In this document: one piece after another, positions 47,350 through 55,644 of the stretch | How the letters are laid out: every line of letters starts with the position of its first letter | How positions within the stretch are numbered: position 1 is the first letter of the stretch | Source of the DNA: Tianweitania sp. UT-5YL-CI-8 | GTDB taxonomy: Bacteria; Pseudomonadota; Alphaproteobacteria; Rhizobiales; Rhizobiaceae | Assembly (NCBI RefSeq): GCF_030010215.1 | Contig: NZ_JASCRR010000001.1 | Span: 434,001-498,000, forward strand | Direction of reading: 5' to 3' | DNA: 64,000 nt | The notes under the pieces: model-generated | Database searches by the model: none | Seen by the model: the letters and a program-made list of their open reading frames with translations, nothing else | Told to the model about the DNA's origin: nothing | Made by a program: the position numbers and the translations under genes

Positions 47350-48113
47350 GGCTATCGCGTCTTGGATGGCTGCTTGCCAGCTTCGCCGTCGCCGCCCTTC
47401 TAGTCTGGGGCTGGCAACTGATCGCCGACTACAAGCTTGTCAGCCCGGTTTTCCTTCCGGGGCCTGACCGAGCATGGGGCGCACTGGTGAAAGGCTTCAG
47501 CACCGGCGATCTCGGCGTCAAGCTGCTTGCCACCGTCGAGCGCATGTTCTGGGGCTGGCTCATCGCCTCGCTGATCGGCATCGCGCTAGGTGCGGCCATC
47601 GGCACCTCGCCGCGCCTGCGCGCCTATCTGGCGCCGATGCTCGAGTTTCTGCGCCCGCTTCCAGCGTCGGCCATGATCCCCGTCGCCATTGCTGTTCTCG
47701 GACTGTCCAACGGAATGGTGCTGGCCGTCATCGCCTTCGGCGCGCTGTGGCCGGTGCTGCTCGCAACGATCCACGGCTTTTCCGCCGTCGAACCGCGCTT
47801 GTACGAGGTCGGCCGTGCCCTTGGCCTGTCGCGTGCCTCGGTGATCTGGAAGATCGCACTGCCCTCGGCCAGCCCCGACATCCTCGCCGGTATGCGGCTT
47901 GGCCTGACCGTCGCATTGATCCTGTCGGTGGTTTGCGAGATGATCGCCGGCCGCGACGGGCTCGGCAACTGGATCCTGCTGGCGGCCCGATCCTTTCGCG
48001 CCCCGGACCTCTATGCCGGCGTCATTTTGCTCGGCGTGCTCGGTTACGTCACCGCCGTCGCGCTGGCGGCACTGGAAGCGCGCCTTCTGGTCTGGCGAAG
48101 CCGCGCGCGGTAG
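47346..48113 (+). CDS. ABC transporter permease, SsuC type, second copy
   Basis: 255 residues from the ATG at 47346, overlapping the first permease stop (ATGA). The loop EVGRALGLSRASVIWKIALP and LRPLPASAMIPVAIAVLGL mirror the first permease, so the pair likely arose by duplication. The first membrane segment is LLASFAVAALLVWGWQLI. One ATPase and one binding protein serve both. Confidence 0.9.
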   Translation: MRLSRLGWLLASFAVAALLVWGWQLIADYKLVSPVFLPGPDRAWGALVKGFSTGDLGVKLLATVERMFWGWLIASLIGIALGAAIGTSPRLRAYLAPMLEFLRPLPASAMIPVAIAVLGLSNGMVLAVIAFGALWPVLLATIHGFSAVEPRLYEVGRALGLSRASVIWKIALPSASPDILAGMRLGLTVALILSVVCEMIAGRDGLGNWILLAARSFRAPDLYAGVILLGVLGYVTAVALAALEARLLVWRSRAR

Positions 48114-48148
48114 GATGATCCTTTCCGAAGTCTCTGAAAGGACAAAGA

Positions 48149-48919
48149 ATGGCGCCCTCTTCATTCGATCTTACCGGTCGCCGCGCGTTGGTAACGGGCG
48201 CCAGCCGTGGCATCGGTCAGGCAATCGCCCAAGCCTTGGCGAAAGCGGGCTGCGATGTCGCGATTTCGGCGCGCAAGATAGAAAACCTCGCTGAAACCGC
48301 CGGGTTGATCGAAACGGAGGGCCGTCGCGTGGCGGTTGTGGCGCAGGATGTGCGGGACCCCACCGATGCGGTCGGTGGCGTCGAAGCTGCGGCGCAGCAG
48401 TTGGGCGGGCTTGATATCCTGATCAACAATGCCGGGTTCGAGCATGTCAGCCCCTCGCTCGATGTCGACCAGGCGTTGTGGGACTCCATTGTCGACACCA
48501 ATCTCAAGGGCGCCTTCTTCGCTGCACAGGCAGCAGGGCGCATCATGGCCAAGGCGGGATCGGGCGGTTCCATCGTCAATCTCTGCTCGCTCACCTCCTA
48601 TGTCGGCGTGCCGACCGCCGTGCCTTATGGGGCATCCAAGTCAGGGTTGCTGGGCATGACGCGCGCGCTGGCGACCGAATGGGCCGAGCACGACATCCGG
48701 GTGAACGCGATTGCGCCGGGCTATTTCCGAACCGCGATGACAGAAGTCTTCTACGAGGACAGGGAGTGGCAGCAGCGGATGCTTTCGCGCATACCGCAGC
48801 GCCGTTTCGGCGAAGCAAGTGATGTCGGCGGCGTCGTCATCTTCCTGTGCAGCAATGCAGCCGCCTATGTCACCGGCCATTGCATTCCGATCGATGGCGG
48901 CTATCTCGCTTCGATATGA
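48149..48919 (+). CDS. Short-chain dehydrogenase/reductase (SDR)
   Basis: 256-residue classical SDR. TGASRGIGQAIA (cofactor motif) and NNAG are present. The catalytic segment has Ser in NLCSLTSY and Tyr-Lys in YGASKSG. The C-terminal YVTGHCIPIDGGY is typical. AAAGGA precedes the start. It lies 35 bases after the SsuC-like permeases and 145 before the spermidine-type importer. Given its position upstream of the HisD-like and zinc dehydrogenases it may belong functionally to either group. Confidence 0.9.
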   Translation: MAPSSFDLTGRRALVTGASRGIGQAIAQALAKAGCDVAISARKIENLAETAGLIETEGRRVAVVAQDVRDPTDAVGGVEAAAQQLGGLDILINNAGFEHVSPSLDVDQALWDSIVDTNLKGAFFAAQAAGRIMAKAGSGGSIVNLCSLTSYVGVPTAVPYGASKSGLLGMTRALATEWAEHDIRVNAIAPGYFRTAMTEVFYEDREWQQRMLSRIPQRRFGEASDVGGVVIFLCSNAAAYVTGHCIPIDGGYLASI

Positions 48920-48980
48920 AAGCGCTTGCGAGTCGCGACTGCACATTCGATAGGCAAGCGTAAGAAATCAGCAGGTTCCA

Positions 48981-49009
48981 TTGACGCAATTCGCCGGAAT
49001 AAGTATAGA
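48981..49009 (+). promoter_or_regulatory. Sigma-70-type promoter of the spermidine-type importer operon
   Basis: TTGACG (48981-48986) and TATAGA (49004-49009) are exactly 17 bp apart. Five of six -35 bases and four of six -10 bases match consensus. It lies 55 bases before the start codon at 49065, with no gene between. Confidence 0.6.
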
Positions 49010-49064
49010 CAAGATCGGCAGAGGAGCCGCAGAAGTTCCCACCGAGAGCGTACAGGGGAATAGC

Positions 49065-50204
49065 ATGAGCGCCGCTCCAGCCGGGGTCCCGCAGCAGGAA
49101 ACGGCAGCCGCCGCAGCCGTTTCGGTCAAGCGCGTCAGTAAGGTTTTCGGTGATGTCCACGCCGTGCGCGAGGCCTCTTTCGACCTGCCCAAAGGCCGGT
49201 TTTTGACGATTCTAGGCCCTTCCGGCTCCGGAAAGACCACCCTTCTTCGCATGATTGCCGGGTTCGACGCGCCGACCGCAGGTGACATCTATATAGGCGG
49301 CCAGCCGGTCAAGGCCGTGCCGCCGCATAAGCGCGCCATCGGCATGGTGTTCCAGAAACTGGCGCTGTTCCCGCATATGACGGCCGCCGAGAACGTCGCC
49401 TTCCCGCTCAAGATGCGCCGCCACGACGCCCGCACCATTCCCCAGAAAGTCGAGCGCTATCTCGAACTCGTCCGCCTGGGCGGCTACGGCAAACGGCGCA
49501 TCAACGAACTGTCCGGCGGCCAGCAGCAGCGCGTGGCGATTGCCCGCGCGCTGGTCTTCGAGCCCGACCTGCTTCTGCTCGACGAGCCGCTCGCCGCGCT
49601 CGACCGCAAGCTGCGCGAGGAAATGCAGCTCGAGTTCCGCCGCATCCAGAAGGAACTCGGCGTCACCACCATCAACGTCACCCATGACCAGCGCGAGGCG
49701 CTGGTGGTCTCCGACGAGATCGTTGTGATGGACGGCGGCGAAATCCAGCAAATGGCGCAGCCGGTGCATACCTACCGGACGCCCGCCAACGCATTCGTCG
49801 CCAACTTCATCGGCGTCACCAATTTTCTCGAAGGTCCCGTGGTCGAAACGAGCGACGAGGCCATTGTGCTGTCGGTCGGCGGTATGAGGGTGAACGGCGC
49901 TGCCGGCGGCACGGCAAGGGTGCCCTCACAGGGCGAGCTTGCTGCCGGCGCCCTGCGCGCCGAACAGATCCGCATCGCGCCGACCGTCCAGGGGTTTTCC
50001 GGCCTCGGAAACGTCGTCAACGGCGAAGTCCGCGACGCGATCTTCGAGGGCGAACGCATCGTCTATGAGGTTGGCGTACCGGAACTCGGCGGCGCTGTCC
50101 TGCGCGTCTTCGATCACGACGCCGAAAGCCACCAGCAGTTCGGCCCCGGCGATTCCGTCGCACTCGGCTGGAATGCCAAGGATATGTATATTTTCAAGAA
50201 ATGA
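49065..50204 (+). CDS. ABC transporter ATP-binding protein, PotA/spermidine type
   Basis: 379 residues from the ATG at 49065, which follows AGGGGAA. Walker A GPSGSGKTT, signature LSGGQQQR, Walker B LLLLDEPLAALD, H-loop THDQREAL. A C-terminal TOBE_2 domain (about 280-379) is typical of PotA, iron and 2-aminoethylphosphonate importers. It is the first gene of the operon and powers the two permeases downstream. Confidence 0.93.
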   Translation: MSAAPAGVPQQETAAAAAVSVKRVSKVFGDVHAVREASFDLPKGRFLTILGPSGSGKTTLLRMIAGFDAPTAGDIYIGGQPVKAVPPHKRAIGMVFQKLALFPHMTAAENVAFPLKMRRHDARTIPQKVERYLELVRLGGYGKRRINELSGGQQQRVAIARALVFEPDLLLLDEPLAALDRKLREEMQLEFRRIQKELGVTTINVTHDQREALVVSDEIVVMDGGEIQQMAQPVHTYRTPANAFVANFIGVTNFLEGPVVETSDEAIVLSVGGMRVNGAAGGTARVPSQGELAAGALRAEQIRIAPTVQGFSGLGNVVNGEVRDAIFEGERIVYEVGVPELGGAVLRVFDHDAESHQQFGPGDSVALGWNAKDMYIFKK

Positions 50205-50234
50205 CCGCGAAGGTCGATCCAGAGGAGAATGGGA

Positions 50235-51350
50235 ATGTCGAACGAGAAATTTCTGTCCGCGCAGATCAAGCGCCGGACGCTGCTCCAATCCATGGCGGCT
50301 GTGGGCGCCGCAGCCGGCGCCTCGACGCTCGGCCTGAACCGCGCTTTTGCGCAGGAGCCTGAAAAGCCGGCCGAGATCATCGTCCGTGCCTGGGGCGGAA
50401 GCTGGGTCGATGCGCTCAAGGCCGGCGTCTCCGACAGCTTCACCAAGGCTACCGGCATCGCCGTCCGCCACGACCTGACCGAGGACAACGAGATCCAGCC
50501 GAAAGTCTGGGCCGCCGTGGCGCAGAAGCGCGTGCCGCCGATCCACATCAACTGGGACACCACGACCAACGCCACCAAGTCGGCACTGCGCGGGGTCACA
50601 GAAGACCTGTCCGACCTGCCGAACCTGAAGAACACCACCGAGCTGTCCAAGCCGGTCGGCCTCGACGGCTATCCGATCGTCAATACCTATGGCTATGTCT
50701 ATGTGCTCGCCTTCCGCCCGGAAGCCTTCCCGAACGGCGCGCCGAAATCCTGGAAAGACCTGCTCGACCCCAAGCTGAAGGGCCGCATCGCACTCTACAA
50801 TGACGGCATCGGCTTCCACTTCCCCGCCCAGGTCGCCGGCGGCGGCAAGCTCGAGGACATCCCCGGCAACATGCAGCCGGCCTGGGACTTCATCACCAAG
50901 ATCAAGGCGCAGCAGCCGCTGCTGGGCGAGGACCCGGATTTCACCACCTGGTTCCAGCGCGGCGAGATCGACGCCGCCTGCACGATCTCGACAAATGCGC
51001 GCGAAGCCAAGAAGAACGGCATCAGCATCGACTGGGTGGTGCCGGAGGAAGGCGCCAAGTTCGACACCGACGGGCTTTGGATACCCAAGGGGCTGCCGGA
51101 GAACGAACTGTACTGGGCCAAGCAGTACATCAATCACGCGCTGACCAAGGAAGCCCAGCAGGTCTGGCTCGATGGTCTCGGCCTGCCCGGCGTCGTGCCC
51201 GGCCTGACGCCGCCCGCCGATCTGGTCGGCGACCCGTCCTATCCGACCACCGATGAGGATTTCAAACACCTCATCCGCATCTCCACCAAGGTGCAGGTTG
51301 AGAACGAGAGCCAGTGGTTCGCCAAGTTCAAGGAAATCATGCAGGGCTGA
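50235..51350 (+). CDS. Tat-exported binding protein, PotD/spermidine type
   Basis: 371 residues. The ATG at 50235 has AGGAG seven bases upstream; the ATG at 50229 is too close to it. N-terminal twin-arginine signal KRRTLLQSM (12-20) with cleavage near AFAQEP. Family 6/8 features: IIVRAWGGSWVDALKAG, VNTYGYVYVLAFRPEAF, SWKDLLDPKLKGRIALY and WIPKGLPENELYWAKQYINH. The ligand may be a polyamine or another small polar compound; the oxidoreductases after it suggest an alcohol. Confidence 0.9.
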   Translation: MSNEKFLSAQIKRRTLLQSMAAVGAAAGASTLGLNRAFAQEPEKPAEIIVRAWGGSWVDALKAGVSDSFTKATGIAVRHDLTEDNEIQPKVWAAVAQKRVPPIHINWDTTTNATKSALRGVTEDLSDLPNLKNTTELSKPVGLDGYPIVNTYGYVYVLAFRPEAFPNGAPKSWKDLLDPKLKGRIALYNDGIGFHFPAQVAGGGKLEDIPGNMQPAWDFITKIKAQQPLLGEDPDFTTWFQRGEIDAACTISTNAREAKKNGISIDWVVPEEGAKFDTDGLWIPKGLPENELYWAKQYINHALTKEAQQVWLDGLGLPGVVPGLTPPADLVGDPSYPTTDEDFKHLIRISTKVQVENESQWFAKFKEIMQG

Positions 51351-51368
51351 TCCCTTCCTTTTGACATC

Positions 51369-51399
51369 CGGACCCGGCGGCCTTTTGCTGGCGGGTCCG
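51369..51399. other. Hairpin after the binding-protein gene
   Basis: CGGACCCG (51369-51376) pairs perfectly with CGGGTCCG (51392-51399) between the binding-protein stop and the first permease. No T-run follows, so it looks like an mRNA-stabilising stem rather than a terminator. Confidence 0.5.
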
Positions 51400-51423
51400 A
51401 GCCACGCAATCAGGACCGCGAGA

Positions 51424-52368
51424 ATGCGCCCTTCCCGTGCTGCCTATCCCATGCGCTGGCGCGTCATGGATAGTCTCGAACGCATTGCCGGATTGCTCTG
51501 GCCGCGGAGCTTTTCGGCGGGCCTGCCATACCTGATGCTGCTGCCGGCGCTGCTTCTGGTCGGCGTGCTGGTCTGGGGACTGGTCGAGATTGGCGATTCC
51601 AGCCTGCGCACGCTCGACACCTCGACCTTCCTGATGTCGGAGAACTATACGCTCGCCAATTACCAGCGCGCGCTCAACGAACGTTTCTTCACCACCGTAG
51701 CGGGACGGAGCCTGATGGGCTCGCTGATCGTCACCGTCATCACGCTGGTGTTCGCCTTCCCCTATTCCTACCTGATGGTGCGCACGCCAAGCTCGGCGCT
51801 GCGCAAATTCCTGCTGGTCGCGCTGTTTCTGCCCTTCTTCATCGGCCAGGTCGTGCGCGCCTATGGCTGGCTCATCATCCTGGGCAACCAGGGCATGGTC
51901 AACGAAGCGCTCGGGCTGGTCGGCGTGTCGCCGATACGGTTGCTCTATAACTATCCCGCCGTGCTGTTCGGCCTGGTGCAATACATGCTGCCCTTCGCGG
52001 TGCTGATGCTGGCGCCGGCCATGACGGCCATTCCCGCCGAGCTCGAATCGGCAGCCAGTTCGCTTGGCGCCAACTGGATCAGCACCTTCCGCCATATCGT
52101 GCTGCCGCTATCCAAGCCCGGGCTCGTCGGCGCAGGACTGGTGGTGTTCACACTGTCGCTGACCGATTTCGCCATCCCCGCCATCCTGGGCGGCGGTTCG
52201 CAGGATTTCATCGCCAACGCGATCTACGACCAGTTCTTCCGCACATCCGACCAAGGCATGGGCGCGACGCTTTCGCTGCTTCTGGTCGCGGTCGGGTCGA
52301 TCCTTGTGGGGCTGGTCTTCATGGTTTTTGGCGCCGGAACGCTGGCCATGGGCGGAGATCGGAAATGA
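51424..52368 (+). CDS. ABC transporter permease, PotB type
   Basis: 314 residues from the ATG at 51424; a second ATG at 51466 would remove 14. Six membrane segments, first LPYLMLLPALLLVGVLVWGL. The EAA loop ESAASSLGANWISTFRHIVLP lies near residues 200-220. FFIGQVVRAYGWLIILG is characteristic of spermidine/putrescine permeases. It forms the channel with the PotC-type permease whose start overlaps its stop. Confidence 0.92.
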   Translation: MRPSRAAYPMRWRVMDSLERIAGLLWPRSFSAGLPYLMLLPALLLVGVLVWGLVEIGDSSLRTLDTSTFLMSENYTLANYQRALNERFFTTVAGRSLMGSLIVTVITLVFAFPYSYLMVRTPSSALRKFLLVALFLPFFIGQVVRAYGWLIILGNQGMVNEALGLVGVSPIRLLYNYPAVLFGLVQYMLPFAVLMLAPAMTAIPAELESAASSLGANWISTFRHIVLPLSKPGLVGAGLVVFTLSLTDFAIPAILGGGSQDFIANAIYDQFFRTSDQGMGATLSLLLVAVGSILVGLVFMVFGAGTLAMGGDRK

Positions 52369-53165
52369 CCGGCAGCCTCAGCAAATCCATCGTCATCTGG
52401 ACCTTCGTCGCAGCTTCGCTGGTGATGCTGTCCGCCCCCACCATCGTGGTACTGGGCGCGTCGTTCACAGCCGGAAACATGATCACCTTCCCGCCCGAAG
52501 GCCTGTCGCTGAAATGGTATGCCGCCATCAGCCAGGCATCCGGGCTGCGCCAGGCCTTCTTCCGCTCGCTCTATGTCGCGACCATCTGCACGCTGATCGC
52601 CATTCCGGTCGGCACGCTGGCCGGCATCGCGCTTGCCAAATACCGGGTGCGCTTCGGCCGCACCATTCAGGTCTACCTGCTTCTGCCTTTCACCATCCCG
52701 TTGATCGGCTCGGGAATCGGCATGATGCTCGCCTTCGGCAATGCAGGCCTTGCCGGCCAGCTCTGGCCGCTGGGGGTGGCCTGCGCCGTGATCAACCTGC
52801 CCTTCATGATATGGGCCGTGACGGCAAGCGCATCGAACCTCAGCCCGGACCTCGAACTGGCGGCTGCCAATTGCGGCGCGCCGCCGCTGCAGCGCTTTCT
52901 CTACATCACGCTGCCCGCCGTCATGCCTGGCGTGATCACCGGTTCGCTGCTGATGTTCATCCTGGCGCTCAACGAATTCCTCGTCAGCCTGCTTCTGGTC
53001 GATGCGCGCAACGTCACGCTGCCGGTGCAAATCTACAATTCCATCCGCTCCATCATCACGCCCGACCTCGCGGCAATCTCCGTGGTGTTCATCGCCTGCG
53101 CGGCCATCGCCATCGCCGTCCTCGACCGCCTCGTCGGGCTCGACGTCTTCCTAAAATCGAAATGA
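52365..53165 (+). CDS. ABC transporter permease, PotC type
   Basis: 266 residues starting with an ATGA overlap. The segment FTAGNMITFPPEGLSLKWY, followed by LRQAFFRSLYVATICTL, is typical of PotC. The EAA loop ELAAANCGAPPLQRFLYITL is near residues 162-181. It completes the importer with the PotB-type permease. The HisD-like gene follows after 37 bases, implying co-transcription. Confidence 0.93.
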   Translation: MTGSLSKSIVIWTFVAASLVMLSAPTIVVLGASFTAGNMITFPPEGLSLKWYAAISQASGLRQAFFRSLYVATICTLIAIPVGTLAGIALAKYRVRFGRTIQVYLLLPFTIPLIGSGIGMMLAFGNAGLAGQLWPLGVACAVINLPFMIWAVTASASNLSPDLELAAANCGAPPLQRFLYITLPAVMPGVITGSLLMFILALNEFLVSLLLVDARNVTLPVQIYNSIRSIITPDLAAISVVFIACAAIAIAVLDRLVGLDVFLKSK

Positions 53166-53202
53166 GTGCCGGCGTCCTTCCGGCAGCATCAGGGACAACA
53201 TC

Positions 53203-54531
53203 ATGACCGACGTGTCTTTCTACGAATACGCCAAGCTTTCGACCGACGAGAAGGCTGCCCTGCTGCGCCGCTCGGAAACCGACCTGTCCGGCTTCATCGA
53301 CAAGGTTGCGCCGATCCTCGAAGCCGTCCGCACCGAAGGCGACAAGGCGCTGGCCCGCTTCGGGCGCGAGCTCGACAAGGCCGATATCACCGAGGACCAG
53401 TTGAAGGTCACTGAGGCCGAGTTCGACGCCGCCTTCAAGCTGGTCGATGACGAGACGAAGGAATCCATCGCCTTCGGCATCGCCAACATCCGCACCTTCC
53501 ACGAAGAGCAGAAGCCCGAGGCCATGTGGCTGAAGGAGATCCGCCCCGGTGCCTTTGCCGGCGACCGCTTCACGCCGATCCAGTCGGTGGCGCTCTATGT
53601 GCCGCGCGGCAAGGGCTCGTTCCCTTCGGTCACCATGATGACCTCGGTTCCGGCCATCGTTGCCGGCGTGCCTAACATTCAGATCGTCACCCCGCCCGCG
53701 CCGGACGGCTCGGTCGATGCGGCGACGCTGGTCGCAGCCCGTCTGGCCGGCGTCGAGACCGTCTACAAGGTCGGCGGCGCGCAGGCGGTGGCCGCCGTTG
53801 CCTACGGCACCGAAACGGTGAAGCCGGCGCTCAAGATCGTCGGCCCCGGCAGCCCCTGGGTGGTCGCGGCCAAACGCTCGCTGTCGGGCATCATCGACAC
53901 CGGCCTGCCCGCCGGCCCGTCCGAGGTGATGATCCTGGCCGACGACACCGTGCATGGCGGATTGGCGGCGCTCGATCTGCTGATCGAGGCCGAGCATGGG
54001 CCGGATTCCTCCGCCTATCTGGTCACCCACAGCCGCCGCGTCGCCGAGGAAGCGCTTGCCGCCCTGCCCGAGCACTGGGCACGAATGGCCGAACAGCGGG
54101 TGGCATTCTCCACCGCCGTGCTCACCGGCAAGACCGGCGGCATCGTGCTCACCTCGTCCATCGAGGAGAGCTATGCCTTCGTCAACGCCTATGCGCCGGA
54201 GCATCTGGAACTTCTGTCCGAAGAGCCCTTCGTGCATCTCGGCCACATCACCGAAGCCGCCGAAATCCTTATGGGAACGCATACGCCCGTCAGCATCGCC
54301 AACTTTGCACTCGGCCCCAACGCGGTTCTACCGACCAGCCGCTGGGCGCGCACCTATGGTCCGTTGTCGGTGACCGATTTCGTCAAGCGCAGTTCCATTG
54401 GTTACGTGACCGCCCCGGCCTATCCGGAATTCGCCAAGCACTCGCACCGGCTGGCGCTGTATGAGGGCTTTTCCTCGCACGCCAATGCGGTATCGCCGAT
54501 CCGCGACGCTTACCTCAAGAAGGGCGGCTGA
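53203..54531 (+). CDS. Histidinol dehydrogenase-family oxidoreductase (HisD paralogue)
   Basis: 442 residues with the HisD fold. It keeps the catalytic Glu333/His334 (YAPEHLEL) and the zinc-site His265 and His426. It departs from true HisD where the zinc ligands Gln and Asp lie (Glu262 in EAEHGPDS; Asn367 in IANFALG) and replaces the substrate His by Ala374 (PNAVLPT). It is therefore unlikely to make histidine. The family includes HpsN, which oxidises sulfopropanediol. Context with a PotABCD-type importer, an SDR and a zinc alcohol dehydrogenase supports a diol or amino-alcohol dehydrogenase. Confidence 0.87.
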   Translation: MTDVSFYEYAKLSTDEKAALLRRSETDLSGFIDKVAPILEAVRTEGDKALARFGRELDKADITEDQLKVTEAEFDAAFKLVDDETKESIAFGIANIRTFHEEQKPEAMWLKEIRPGAFAGDRFTPIQSVALYVPRGKGSFPSVTMMTSVPAIVAGVPNIQIVTPPAPDGSVDAATLVAARLAGVETVYKVGGAQAVAAVAYGTETVKPALKIVGPGSPWVVAAKRSLSGIIDTGLPAGPSEVMILADDTVHGGLAALDLLIEAEHGPDSSAYLVTHSRRVAEEALAALPEHWARMAEQRVAFSTAVLTGKTGGIVLTSSIEESYAFVNAYAPEHLELLSEEPFVHLGHITEAAEILMGTHTPVSIANFALGPNAVLPTSRWARTYGPLSVTDFVKRSSIGYVTAPAYPEFAKHSHRLALYEGFSSHANAVSPIRDAYLKKGG

Positions 54532-54534
54532 GCC

Positions 54535-55560
54535 ATGAAGGCTGTCCGGCTCTACGATGCCCTTGACCTGCGTGTGGAAGACATCGACGCGCCATCGGAG
54601 GTGCCGCCAGGTCATGTCCTGCTGCGCGTCGAGGCTGCCGGCATCTGCGGCTCGGACCTGCACAATTATCGCACCGGCCAGTGGATCACTCGACGCCCGT
54701 CCACAGCCGGGCATGAACTGTCTGGCGCAGTCGCGGCTTTGGGCGAAGGCGTCGAAGGCTTTGCCTTAGGCGACAGGGTAGTTGCCGATTCCCGCGTCTG
54801 GTGCGGTGCCTGCCCGGCCTGCCGGTCGGGACGCTCCAACATTTGCGAAAATCTCGGCTTTGTCGGCGAGGTCTGCGACGGCGGTTTTGCCGAGGCAGTC
54901 GTCTTGCCCGCGCGCCTGCTCGTCAAGCACGATCCAGCACTTCCCGCCCGCGTGGCAGCCATGGCCGAACCGTTGGCGGTGGCGCTGCATGCCGTGCGGC
55001 GGCTGTCCGCGCCCGCAGGCGAACCGGTCTTGATCACTGGCTGCGGCACGATCGGCGGACTGTGCGCGCTGCTGCTGGCAAAGCTGCATGCCGGCCCGAT
55101 CCTGCTGTCCGATCTCAACGTGGCCCGCGCGAACATTACAGCCGAAATGGTCGGCGGCACGGTTGTGACGTTGGAGGCCGATGTGGTCGCTGAGGCGCTC
55201 GGTCCCAATGCCCGCCTGCGTTACGCCATCGAGGCCACCGGCCATGTCGGCGCCATCGACGCGACGCTGAAGCTTCTGGCCGGCGGCGGCGCGCTGGCGC
55301 TTGTCGGCATCAGCCACGGCAAGCTCGATCTGGACCCAAACCTGCTGGTCGAGCGCGAAACGGCGCTTTTGGGCTGCCACGCCTTCAATGGTGAATTGCC
55401 GCAAGCCGTCGCCATGCTGCCCGAGCTTGCAACGGCGCTGCTTGCCATCTCCGAAACGCTGTCCAGCCTTGATGACATACCCTCCGCCTATGACCGCCTG
55501 CTGGAGGGAAAGTCTGCCAAGCTCAAGACGCTGGTCGATCTCTCCCAAGTCCGGCACTGA
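54535..55560 (+). CDS. Zinc-dependent alcohol dehydrogenase, MDR family (sorbitol/threonine type)
   Basis: 341 residues. The catalytic zinc site starts with GICGSDLHNY and GHELSG; four structural-zinc Cys lie in CGACPACRSGRSNIC. A Rossmann motif TGCGTIGGLCALLL is in the middle. It starts 3 bases after the HisD-like stop. It likely oxidises a secondary alcohol of the same compound or its epimer. HpsP of the sulfopropanediol pathway is the same type of enzyme, but so are many sugar-alcohol dehydrogenases. Confidence 0.92.
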   Translation: MKAVRLYDALDLRVEDIDAPSEVPPGHVLLRVEAAGICGSDLHNYRTGQWITRRPSTAGHELSGAVAALGEGVEGFALGDRVVADSRVWCGACPACRSGRSNICENLGFVGEVCDGGFAEAVVLPARLLVKHDPALPARVAAMAEPLAVALHAVRRLSAPAGEPVLITGCGTIGGLCALLLAKLHAGPILLSDLNVARANITAEMVGGTVVTLEADVVAEALGPNARLRYAIEATGHVGAIDATLKLLAGGGALALVGISHGKLDLDPNLLVERETALLGCHAFNGELPQAVAMLPELATALLAISETLSSLDDIPSAYDRLLEGKSAKLKTLVDLSQVRH

Positions 55561-55644
55561 GATGCCAGGGAGGCCGGCGTCTCGCTTCACATCTTTGCGC
55601 AACACAAAAAGCGCTTCGCCTGAACCAATTTCCGGAATCTACAT

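Noticed and set aside
53203-54531. Histidine biosynthesis gene hisD
   Set aside because: No other his genes nearby; zinc and substrate residues differ and the neighbours are an importer and an alcohol dehydrogenase.
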